A stretch of DNA of 64,000 nt from Pseudorasbora parva (lineage: Eukaryota > Chordata > Actinopteri > Cypriniformes > Gobionidae). The notes under the pieces were generated by a model. The model was not told where the DNA came from. It saw only the letters and a list, made by a program, of their open reading frames with translations, and did no database searches. A program made the position numbers and the translations under genes. The stretch spans positions 32,945,047 to 33,009,046 of the forward strand of contig NC_090182.1 in assembly GCF_024679245.1 (NCBI RefSeq), read 5' to 3'. This document shows, piece by piece, positions 55,924 through 64,000 of the stretch; positions within the stretch are counted from its first letter, which is position 1; the number at the start of each line of letters is the position of its first letter.

Positions 55924-56477
55924 CACTGCATGAAAAGTGGGATTTTCGTCAGTAAGCGGCACTGTAGATTGTCGTGGAAGATCAGGTTTACGACTGTACA
56001 CGGCAGTTTGCAGGCGACACCGAAAACTGCCGTGAATTGTCAGAAATTGACGTGGGCCTTGCTTGGCAGTTGTCCCCCCCAAGACCCCCCTTCCCTTAAC
56101 TCCAGGGGAGGCTTTAACATGTAAATGAACATGCTGTGAGCTATACAAATGCAAATCAGGGTAGCAGGAGTTTTAACCCATGTGACATTTAAAAGGTATT
56201 AACTTCCTTCTAAGAAAATCTCTTAAAAATCTAATTGTAAAATCTTAAACTTATGCTTGAATTTATATATTTGATGAAAGTATTCTAGATTATTTATTGT
56301 GTCATTTGCAATCAGTCCCCGTGAATTCAGTGCGACTCGCAATTTTGACCAATCACCGCAACTTTTACCAATCATTGCGGTCTCCTGCTAATAAGCGGCG
56401 TCATACAACAGCAAACTTTATATATCATATATCATTGCCTGTCAAAATTAACGTGTTAACACAAATTAATTTTAACG

Positions 56478-56483
<6 letters not shown>

Positions 56484-56543
<60 letters not shown>
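56484..56543. repeat. (TA)n microsatellite
   Basis: About 30 TA units inside the EnSpm element. A shorter TA/TG run occurs at 58136-58163. Confidence 0.97.
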
Positions 56544-56547
<4 letters not shown>

Positions 56548-57301
56548 AAAAAATACCCTAAGCAAATTACAAAAACAATAGTTATTAAAAATAAAATAAA
56601 ATTTCCGATACTAATACGACACAATGTAATTTATTGAATGTAATTGTCATTGGATACGACTTTCATCGAAAAGAATGTAACAAAATGTGGGCGTGGTCTG
56701 TGTTGTGAAATGAAACCACATTAAAAATTCCCTTAAACTGCGTTTGAAACATACAGCAAAGCAGCGACAGAGGAAAACACAGAGCCTGATATTATGCAAA
56801 CATTTACCAATAATGTGGAAAGCGTTTTAAATCTGTTCAGTGGAAAATCCGCAGTGACGAATCTGTCCTCGTCTAACATCTGCTGTAAATCCAGGTAAAA
56901 CTAGCAGCGTGCACGCGCCCGTCCCCAGATAACATGATCCCCAGTTGATCCGTAACACCGGCGGGAAGAAACAGCTGAATGCAATCAGTGGGCTATCTTG
57001 TCAGCTTGCTCAGTTTGCTGCCGATTTTAACGAGCAGTTAACTTTAGTAATCTCCAGGTTGCTGTCCATATAGATAGGTTGCTTGCTTTGGAGTCGAAAA
57101 ACTGTGTGGAAGATACTAACTTTAAGAAGAGAAGACGAGTGCCTAAGAGAAGACCAGTCCTAAGATTGCGGTAAGACTGTTATCTAAGCTAAAGTAACCT
57201 AAAGCAAAGCTTTTTAAGTAGCACAAGCTGAAATTAGCCTAGTAAAAGAACAAATGTAAGTTGCTTTATAAAAGTGTTTTCTTTTTCTGGTCATTTTACA
57301 G

Positions 57302-57871
57302 GAAGCAGTACGCCGTCTTCACAACTTCGTCATAACACTCATTTAATTGTTTTCCAGCTGCATGTAAGACATAGAGACAGTACGCAGGAGGTACAAACAT
57401 CCAGTTCTTGCATCGCAAGCAGAAGCTGTGAAGAGTTCAGCTCGGAGTCGATTGAGAAGAAAGAGGGTAAGATTTATTAGATTAGATCAGTTTTTGGTCA
57501 GTGTGACTATTTTTCAGGTCCATTTTACGCAGTACATCGCGCAATACTGATTGTCTTTATTGTTTGTTTTTACAGCTGCTACAAGCAAGAAAGAGTGTGT
57601 TAGCTGAGGATGAGGTGGGCCTTTGGAAGTGCGCTACCATAGACCTGATGTCTGATGAGGAAGACGGCATCGTTCGCGCGGTGTCTGGATGGACTGTTTG
57701 ACCAGCCAGGAGCTCGCCGAGCTCTGTGCCACGCTGCAATCGAGATTAGAGGCGATTCCAAAGAACAGGGCAACGCACGACAGACGTCTGAAAAATGGAC
57801 TTAAAACAGACAGAATGGCGCTAGTTACCTACAGCTCTGAAGCGGAAAACAGAGACTTCATGGTGCTGTAG
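57302..57871 (+). pseudogene. Exon remnants of an EnSpm-associated protein
   Basis: Exon 57302-57466 lies between TTTTACAG and GTAAGA. A second starts at 57576 after TTTTTACAG and reads LLQARKSVLAEDEVGLWKCA then TIDLMSDEEDGIVRAVSGWT before TGA at 57699. The following frame gives DCLTSQELAELCATLQSRLE and then ATHDRRLKNG, which appears to be the same protein after a frameshift. From memory, fish EnSpm-associated proteins carry a similar ELCATLQ / RRL-rich C-terminus. The upstream transposase domain is absent. Confidence 0.5.
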
Positions 57872-58579
57872 GATTTTGGGCTTCTCGTGAGCTTCCTATT
57901 GTTGTGTGGGCAGATCTCACACGTTTTGCATTTGGTTGTGTGTTTGTTCTAATAAAGCTCTTTCTTTGAATAAACTGCACGTCCCTGGCATATTTTCCTT
58001 TCCTCAATAAATGAATGTCCTTGATGGTTATAATAGCGTAGTCCATAGGATAACAATGACATGAATATAAAACATAATAGCATATCACATGAATATGCAT
58101 ATATACAATTAAAAAATATTATGCAAATCATAATTTTATATATATATATATATATGTGTGTGTAAAATTATTATAATTTGGGGGTTTAAATGTATTAATT
58201 TATTACCCAGGTTGACCAATAGTAACAGATCTGCCAACCAATCACGAGTGATATTTCTTGTTTCAATGTAGTAGTTTCAACCAATACTGAGTGAGGAAAT
58301 TCAAGCCATTCCGGCAAGGCGCCACCCAGAGCTGCTATTCATATGCTAATTAGAGCCATTAGCGCCGGCGCCAGTATGCCTCCGCAAGCTCCACATACGT
58401 CATGGTTCGTTTCCGTCAATATGTGGCACAGACGAACGCGACGTTCACAGGCTGTAAACTGACGTTAATTGTCGAAAATCAGGGAGATTTCCGGCCGTTT
58501 ACGGGGACGAAAATCCCACTTTTCATGCAGTGAGAGAACGCCAGTTGGACCCAGTTAACTGCCCAGTTGGTACAGTGCA

Positions 58580-59431
58580 GTGCAGTTCCTGCAGGCAAGA
58601 TTCTCAGCAGGGTTGACCCCCTCCACAATAAAGGTGTACGTGGCGGCCATAGCTGCTTTCCACACTCCTTTGGGTGGAGTGTCTTTGGGAAGACACCCGT
58701 TAGTTACACGTTTCCTCCGTGGCACTTTAAGGTTGAGGCCGGTGGTACATTCAAGGGTCCCGACCTGGGATTTGGCCATTGTTCTGCAGGGCTTGTCTGA
58801 GGCCCCCTTTGAACCGATTGAAGATGTGCCAGATAAATTTCTGACACTTAAGACCATCTTTTTACTGGCCATTTCGTCCCTTAAAAGAATTGGGGACATT
58901 CAGTCCCTGTCGGTAGGGCCCTCATTTTTGCAGTTTGCGCCTGGCATGGTGAAGGCCTTTCTTCACTCCAGACCAGGTTATATCCCCAAGGTTCCTACGA
59001 GCCCGAGGGGTCCTATTACTCTTCAAGCCTTCTATCCTCCTCCTTTTGTGATGTCAGACCAGGAAAAATTTAATCTGCTTTGCCCGGTTAGGGTGCTTGA
59101 TGCATATGTCCACAGAGCTGCCCTGTGGAGAAAGACTGATCAATTGTTTGTCTGTTTCGGAGCCCCAAGGAAAGGGGCACCAGTGTCTAAGCAGAGAATG
59201 AGCAAGTGGCTGGTCGAGGCCATATTGCTTGCTTATGAAGCGGTCGGACAGCCGTCTCCTCTGGCTGTCCGGGCGCATTCTACTAGGGGTATGGCTGCTT
59301 CTAAAGCACTTCTGTCGGGGGCTTCCCTGCAAGACATATGTAACGTGGCAGGATGGTCCTCGCCGCTGACTTTCGTAAGATTTTACGAATTGGATGTAGC
59401 ATCTACAGTTGGGGCACAGGTGTTATCGTAG
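58580..59431 (+). CDS. DIRS tyrosine recombinase, copy C, C-terminal part
   Basis: A 283-codon open frame after the EnSpm insertion, starting at a chance Met (MQFLQARFSAGLTPSTIKVY). Catalytic residues are all present by motif: SSLKRIGDIQSL (Arg), HSTRGMAASKAL (His, Arg), FVRFYELD (Tyr). It ends GAQVLS like copy A. The core-binding start is on the other side of the EnSpm element (55800-55923), so the protein is truncated as it stands. The catalytic half shows no stop or shift. Confidence 0.88.
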   Translation: MQFLQARFSAGLTPSTIKVYVAAIAAFHTPLGGVSLGRHPLVTRFLRGTLRLRPVVHSRVPTWDLAIVLQGLSEAPFEPIEDVPDKFLTLKTIFLLAISSLKRIGDIQSLSVGPSFLQFAPGMVKAFLHSRPGYIPKVPTSPRGPITLQAFYPPPFVMSDQEKFNLLCPVRVLDAYVHRAALWRKTDQLFVCFGAPRKGAPVSKQRMSKWLVEAILLAYEAVGQPSPLAVRAHSTRGMAASKALLSGASLQDICNVAGWSSPLTFVRFYELDVASTVGAQVLS

Positions 59432-59495
59432 TCGTGTGCGCTACGGTTTCACACATACGAGCACTTGGTCCTATGGCGATGTGGGTATAAGCGTT

Positions 59496-59590
59496 CTCAC
59501 AGCGTTTCGACGCAGCTCGAGTTCCCAGATAGGGAACGGTTACGTATGTAACCCTAGTTCCCTGAGGGGAACGAGACGCTGCGTCGCCCG
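59496..59590. repeat. ICR of DIRS copy C
   Basis: It joins GTTCCCAGATAGGGAAC, the exact complement of copy C's own left terminus, to GGTTACGTATGTAACC from the right terminus. Confidence 0.9.
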
Positions 59591-59639
59591 GCCATACCCC
59601 CGGCATGCCCGTGATCACTTACTTCAGGCTGTTTCAGAA

Positions 59640-59844
59640 GCTAGTTTCTGTTTGTGTTCGCGGATGCTTTATAGTTTCCGGTCGATGACGTTACCCCACC
59701 AATGACGTTCGATCTCCTGATTGGACTGGTTCTACACGCGCTTCACGACGCAATCACGCAGAGGCGTTCTCACAGCGTTTCGACGCAGTGTCTTGTCAGG
59801 GAACAGGGAACTAGGGAACTAGGGTTACATATGTAACCAAGACG
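59640..59844 (-). promoter_or_regulatory. Right ITR of DIRS copy C
   Basis: Inverted partner of 48672-48850, ending GTAACCAAGACG. The CRE is altered here (ATGACGTTACC) while the TATA complement TTTATAG is kept. Near the end GGGAACTAGG is duplicated. Confidence 0.6.
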
Positions 59845-61682
59845 TTTTTCTGCATTGTAGTTGCAGCACAAAATAAAGTTTAAACCACCAAACTTAGAAA
59901 AAATGTAATGAGGAATAAAGTTCCAAATTGACACAAGATTTTTTAGGAAGTTTCTGGCCCACTTAATTTTAAAGGTATTATTTAGAGTAGTGAAGTCTAG
60001 AGTAGTGAAGTCCACCATGTTCATAATCATTCATGATTACACTCTTCTGATGTAATGTGTTCTGTTCTTCCAGAGAAAGTGAAACAGCATTCAGTCAATA
60101 TCCTTACAAGTCAATCGCGATAGGCCCTCCGCTTTTGAGAGCAAAACTCTTCCTCTAACAGTTAAGTCTCTTTGCAACCACTTATTCAGTTTTGTTTGTG
60201 TTTTTTTTTTTAATAATTGGGGGGAAATTTGAGATAATTATCTTCTTTTGATCTTTACAGATAACTAAGCCTAAATAGGTTACTTCATTTTGGACGGATA
60301 TATCACAAATGCTGTGATAATTACAATTTACAGGTAACAATGGACATTTGTTTACATTCAAAGTCAAGCCAGAGGCTTTAGAGAAATCATTAATAACTTG
60401 CAGGGCAATAGGCACCTGACTGGCGTTTTTCAAAAAAATGGTAGTATCATCAGCCAATTGACTGATGATATCTCTGCCTACTATGTTTATACCTTTTAAA
60501 GCACTGTTAGATATATGTGAGGCGAGAATTTGCGTACAAAGTAAAAAAAAAAAAAAAAAAAGATAAGGGCTGATTGGGCATCCTTGACGGATACCACGTT
60601 TAAGCCAGAATCTAGGTGTTGTGCCATTTTTCATTTTGATAGAGCTCTTTGCATTGGAATACAAAGCCTTGACAGCATTGCAGAATATATCGCCAAAGCC
60701 AAATTTTGTAAGTGAAAGAAATATAAATGCATGCTCAATTTAGTCAAAAGCTTTGTAGATGTCTAAGAGGAGGATAAATGAATCATCTATGATTAAATCT
60801 AAGTAATCTAAAATATCTAAAACAAGTCTGAGATTATTGGAGATATCGTCATAAAGCCAGACTGTGTTTCATCAGTTATATCATCTAGCATACCTTTAAT
60901 CCTTCTGGCCAGTAGTAAAGCCACAATTTTATAACCATTATTTAACAGACATATTGGTGTCCAGTTTTCAATTGAGAAAAGATATTTTTTAGGTTTTGGA
61001 ATTAAAGTAATAAGGCCTTGAGTAAGACTCGGAGGAAGAGTACCCCTCTCAAAACTTTCAATGAAAACCTGTAGCAAGAAAGGAGCCAGTAAATCTGAAA
61101 ATAATTTATAAAATTCTGCCACCAAACCATCTTTGCCTGGAGATTTGTTGTTTTTAAGAATAGCAATGGACTTCACAACCTCTTCTTCAGTGAACGGACA
61201 ATCACAATAAAGCCAGTCTGAGTTTTCTATCACTTTTGCATTGCTTACAGAGTCAATAAATTGAGTAGCAGTATTTGCATTGTAGTTTGAATCATATAGA
61301 TTTGCATAGAAGTCAGCAGAATTTGGAGATGGTATTGGCATCATCAGCAATTGTTCCATTAATGTCCAGCTGATGAATTTCGTTGGTTTTAGATCTTTGC
61401 TTTTCTAACCGGAGAAAGTATGCGGAGTTCTGATGTCCCTTCTCTATCCATCTTTTCCTTCCTAATAAAAGCTCCTTCAGCCTTTTGGCGGTACAGCTAA
61501 TCAAGTTTAAACTGGAAGTTCCTAAGTTGTAATTTATCCTCCTCCGAAACCTCATTTGGTGGTAACTGATAGATTGAAGAAATTTGAACAATTCGTCGTT
61601 CTTCTTCTGCTGCTTTTAATTTAGCCATTTTAGCTCCATACTGTCTAAGAAATTTACCTGCCTCAAATTTAAAAGTTCCCAA
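59845..61682 (-). pseudogene. L1-type ORF2: pre-RT and reverse transcriptase
   Basis: Reading leftward: 61682-61497 (FLRQYGAKMAKLKAAEEERR) and 61591-61313 (GRKRWIEKGHQNSAYFLRLE) are the linker before RT. 61359-60817 has the RT start with ILKNNKSPGKDGLVAEFYKL and LTQGLITLIPKPKK. 60664-60182 has IRQGCPISPYLF and the catalytic ADD (ISQLADDTTIFL, about 60450), then GLTLNVNKCPLLPVN. 60030-59845 gives KWARNFLKNLVSIWNFIPHY up to the DIRS insertion. An A/T-run slip near 60545 and several shifts make it inactive. Confidence 0.88.
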
Positions 61683-61690
61683 TTAGTAGC
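59845..61690 (-). mobile_element. L1-type LINE, 5'-truncated part (minus strand)
   Basis: Continuation of the LINE at 47590-48671, separated by DIRS copy C. The 5' boundary near 61690 lies inside ORF2, before the RT domain, so the copy was 5'-truncated at insertion. No exact target duplication was recognised. Confidence 0.85.
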
Positions 61691-62336
61691 ATACACTGTA
61701 AAAAGTCTTTCAAGGGTGTTGTATGTAGGAATTTATTTCAAAAAGTAAATTTCTTCCAATAAATTCATTTTCTTTTCTTTTTGAATTAATTTAAGTTTTA
61801 CAAAAGTAAAAAGTGTGAATGATTTTGCAACTTATTACCTATCAAAAAAATGATTTCCCTGACCTTCACAATAAATTGTTTCTACAAAACTCTATTTAAG
61901 TGTTTATATCCAAAGTAAAACGTCACGACACGCCAACATGCTGCAGCAGAACAACTAACGAGATCGTTGCTCGTTGTCACCTGGCTGTTCCGGACCAGTT
62001 TCGGGTTTCTGTGGAGTTTTTGTGGAGTTGTGGAGTTAATAATAATAATTTTGTGGAACTGTGGAGTTTCGGTGCAACCGATGGAAGTATAACTATTTAC
62101 ATTGCAAGTTAGGTTTTAGCCAAATGAGCATGCATTCTTTAACTATAAAATGTAAAAACGTCGCCTGTTTCAGACAGCATTAAATTTGTAAGTTTTGCTG
62201 GCGCCGCATGAGGCCTACCAAAGGTCGTGAAATTAACAATAAAAGTTATGTTAGCTGTTAGGTTTGTAGTTACTGTTGTTATCCCCGCATGGCTGAAAAA
62301 TATGAGGACATGACATAATACATTCCTGGTGTCTCT
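61691..62336. other. No gene seen
   Basis: It starts with CACTGTAAAAAGTCTTTCAA, an end like that of the 32435 element but without a partner here. The rest is AT-rich. Confidence 0.5.
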
Positions 62337-62446
62337 CTCAATCAATCAATCAATCAATCAACTTTATTTATATAGCGCTTTTACAATCACGATTGTGTCA
62401 AAGCAGCTTCACAGTGTCAAACAGGGTAATATTGCGACAAAATTAG
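62337..62446 (-). repeat. Retroposon 3' tail (cyprinid-type) into which DIRS copy D inserted
   Basis: (AATC)n is followed by AACTTTATTTATATAGCGC and GTCAAAGCAGCTTCACAG. On the minus strand this is the 3' end of a common fish LINE/SINE-type repeat. It stops at AATTAG where the DIRS terminus TTCCC begins. Confidence 0.65.
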
Positions 62447-62565
62447 TTCCCTTTCGAAAGGGAACTCGAGCTGCGTCAGCTGACGCTATGGGGAACGCCT
62501 CCAGCGTGACCGGTGTCTGAAACGTTTATCCAATCACATCAGTCCTACTGACCGGCGACAGCCTC

Positions 62566-62600
62566 TGACGTCATAGACGTGCGACCAGGAAGTATAAAAG
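62566..62600 (+). promoter_or_regulatory. CRE and TATA of DIRS copy D
   Basis: TGACGTCA at 62566-62573 and TATAAAA at 62593-62599, 81 bases before the gag start. Both motifs are kept although the surrounding ITR differs strongly from the other copies. Confidence 0.65.
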
Positions 62601-62679
62601 GGCGCCTTGCAAACACAACCGCATCCAATTCGTCTTCAGGGACTGTTTGTCTGATTCAAAAAAAAAAAAAAAAAGCATC

Positions 62680-64000
62680 ATGTCGAAGCGTACGCACAAG
62701 TCGAAGCACGGCTTCAGAAAGTGTGCAGACCCGTGTCCCAGGTTCCTCACACCTGAGGACACACACACACTCTGCGTGTTCTGCCTGGGTGAGGAGCACG
62801 CACGGGAGGTTCTTGAGGAAAGTGCCTCCTGTGCGAACTGTGAGCGTCTGTCACTGAAGACGCTCCGCTCTCGTCTGGCCCTCTTCTCGAGGGAAGGGGG
62901 TCCAGCGGCTGGGAGTGGTCCCGCTTCGGCCGAGGCCGAGCGGCGACTTATGTCTTGGGGCTCCCAGCTGGATCTGGCCCGCCGTCTAGAGACGGAGGTT
63001 GTGCTCGGCGAAGGGCCAGATCACGAGGGGCGGCCGCCGGAGGAGGAGTTGGGTGATAACTCCTCCTTATCATCGGCCGAGGAGCTCCCACATCAGCAAG
63101 GGATGGAAGTGGAGGGTGGTGAAGCGGCCGAGGCCAAACCCTCCCAGCCATCCTGCCCCGTGTACGGGGAGCTGTTGGAGGTTATGGAGCGGGCCGCCGG
63201 GCGGCTACAGTTGCCGTGGCGGCGCGCTAGGGGAGAAGCCGCTCGTCCAAATCGCCTGGACGATCGGTTTCTCTCCGGCCATAACCCCCCGGCTCTTGGG
63301 AGCCTTCCATTCCTCCCCGATCTCCACGAGCAGATCGCGGGGGCATGGAGAACCCCGTTCTCGGCTCGCTTATTCCGCCATCAGCGGGCGAATTTCGCTG
63401 ATGTGGAGGGAGTGGCCGAGGTGGGGTACGTGTCGATGCCGCCGGTTGATGAGATGTTTGCGAACTATCTCGCATCCGGCCGGGCATCGACATTGAGAAC
63501 TCCCACCCTGCCGTCTAAGCCGTTGAGAACGACCTCACGGTTAAACGGCAGGGCGTACACGTCAGCAGGTCAGGCGGCGGCGGCGCTGCACACCATGGCG
63601 GTGTTGCGGGCTTACCAAGCCGACCGGCTGAGGGACCTCGATCAGGGGGAACGCCAGGGTGGCCTACCCCCTGAGGCGATGGCTGAGCTCCGCCGCACCA
63701 CGGATTTAGCTCTCCGGGCCACCAAGCAAACAGCAGTCGCCATCGGACGGTCGATGGCGGCTATGGTGGCCACGGAGAGACATCTGTGGCTGAACCTTGC
63801 GGACATCGGGGGGAAAGAGAGGTCCTTTCTCCTTGATGCCCCGGTTTCGCCCTCTGAGCTCTTCGGCACCTCCGTCGAGGCGGTGGTGGGAAGGTTTAGA
63901 GAGGCGAAGGCGCGCTCAGCGGCTTTTAAGACCTGCATCCCACTGAGGTCCGGGGCCGCGCCCAGGCAGGCGGGTACGTCACGGTCTGAGGACCGGAGAC
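62680..64000 (+). CDS. DIRS gag-like ORF1, copy D, open to window end
   Basis: ATG at 62680 follows an A-run and is the first Met in the frame. 440 codons are open with no stop, the longest gag in the window. The N-terminus MSKRTHKSKHGFRKCADPCP has a Cys/His set (C15, C19, H29, C32, C35, H40, C51, C54), likely zinc-binding. SAEAERRLMSWGSQLDLARR aligns with copies A-C, then an acidic stretch (about 110-155). Later conserved blocks are RPNRLDDRFLSG, SLPFLPDLHEQIAGAW, MPPVDEMFANYLASG, LRTPTLPSKPLRTTS and MVATERHLWLN. Similarity to A-C is spread over the whole length, so this is a separate subfamily rather than a recombinant. The 3' end is outside the window. Confidence 0.93.
   Translation, partial: MSKRTHKSKHGFRKCADPCPRFLTPEDTHTLCVFCLGEEHAREVLEESASCANCERLSLKTLRSRLALFSREGGPAAGSGPASAEAERRLMSWGSQLDLARRLETEVVLGEGPDHEGRPPEEELGDNSSLSSAEELPHQQGMEVEGGEAAEAKPSQPSCPVYGELLEVMERAAGRLQLPWRRARGEAARPNRLDDRFLSGHNPPALGSLPFLPDLHEQIAGAWRTPFSARLFRHQRANFADVEGVAEVGYVSMPPVDEMFANYLASGRASTLRTPTLPSKPLRTTSRLNGRAYTSAGQAAAALHTMAVLRAYQADRLRDLDQGERQGGLPPEAMAELRRTTDLALRATKQTAVAIGRSMAAMVATERHLWLNLADIGGKERSFLLDAPVSPSELFGTSVEAVVGRFREAKARSAAFKTCIPLRSGAAPRQAGTSRSEDRR

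Larger units (their letters stand above)
55924..58532 (+). mobile_element. CACTA/EnSpm-type element in DIRS copy C recombinase gene
   Basis: The terminal repeats are CACTGCATGAAAAGTGGGAT and, inverted, ATCCCACTTTTCATGCAGTG. AGA is duplicated (55921-55923; 58533-58535); copy A has the uninterrupted GTGCAGAGAACGCC. CACT(G) ends plus a 3-base duplication are the marks of CACTA/EnSpm. The length is 2609 bases, with exon-like remnants but no catalytic transposase core. Confidence 0.92.
48672..59844 (+). mobile_element. DIRS-type retrotransposon, copy C, inserted in the L1 and itself split twice
   Basis: The left end is TTCCCTATCTGGGAAC; the right end is ACATATGTAACCAAGACG. Flanks are GGAAG|TTTTTCTG, a GTT target. 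The L1 reading frame resumes exactly across the insertion (NYNAEK to LPEKVS), so no target bases were gained or lost. Insertions: hAT 51663-55005 (8-base duplication) and EnSpm 55924-58532 (3-base duplication). Without them it is about 5.2 kb. All genes are damaged except the C-terminal YR part. Confidence 0.95.
62447..64000 (+). mobile_element. DIRS-type retrotransposon, copy D, 5' part (runs off window)
   Basis: The left terminus is TTCCCTTTCGAAAGGGAA, a perfect palindrome, followed by CTCGAGCTGCGTCAGC. Flank and end again give GTT (TTAG|TTCCC). The ITR is diverged from A-C beyond the first 40 bases. Gag is open to the edge. RT, YR, ICR and right ITR would lie beyond 64000. Confidence 0.93.

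Noticed and set aside
57858..58131. Minus-strand frames at the end of the EnSpm element
   Set aside because: Short, AT-rich and without recognisable motifs.
1..64000. tRNA, rRNA, snRNA or host protein-coding gene
   Set aside because: None was recognised on either strand by eye; a covariance-model or protein search was not possible here.

Overview
The window looks like transposon-packed intergenic DNA from a teleost fish, most likely a cyprinid/danionin (zebrafish-like). The reasons are the families present (Tc1, Harbinger, DIRS tyrosine-recombinase retrotransposons, hAT, CACTA/EnSpm, L1), the cyprinid-type dispersed tail at 62337-62446, vertebrate splice signals and abundant microsatellites. 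The species cannot be fixed from sequence alone. I found no intact single-copy host gene, no tRNA or rRNA, and nothing bacterial. Most open frames belong to mobile elements, and most of those are broken.

Layout. 1-1225: 3' part of a Tc1-like element. 1819-3142: foldback element with TTAA target duplication. 3609-4312: another TTAA element. 5086-8837: probable solo LTR (5-bp duplication TTGAC) holding a nested inverted-repeat element (5825-8746). 8838-13330: diverged repeats and MITEs, no gene. 13335-31200: a deep nest. A Harbinger-like element with a Myb-type adaptor exon and a broken transposase is invaded by a full-length Tc1 (14781-16394) and by a short MITE (17369-31137). That MITE contains a TTAA element (17762-18896) and a 12-kb inverted-repeat element (18995-31117, 8-bp duplication). 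The 12-kb element carries DIRS copy A (19191-26415, itself holding a hAT MITE) in one arm and a second TTAA element (29093-30061) in the other.

31334-32164: inverted-repeat element with a short SANT/Myb-like frame. 32435-35106: CACTG-bounded element carrying exon remnants that resemble a multicopy fish SAMD3-like family. 36364-36794: further exon-like pieces, one tandemly duplicated. 37186-42505: MITEs, tandem repeats and an inverted-repeat element whose ends start like those of the 12-kb element.

42961-47248: DIRS copy B (minus strand, internally deleted). 47590-61690: an L1-type LINE (minus strand) split by DIRS copy C (48672-59844). Copy C is itself split by a BED-finger hAT (51663-55005) and a CACTA/EnSpm element (55924-58532). 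62447-64000: the 5' part of DIRS copy D, a divergent subfamily whose gag frame is open to the window edge.

How the parts relate. The DIRS copies share one plan: left ITR with CRE and TATA motifs, gag, RT/RNase H, tyrosine recombinase, an internal complementary region that joins complements of both termini, then right ITR. Paralogous sequence inside the window (the opposite palindrome arm, other DIRS copies, the L1 reading frame) gives pre-insertion sites, so several insertions can be dated relative to each other and their target signatures read directly.
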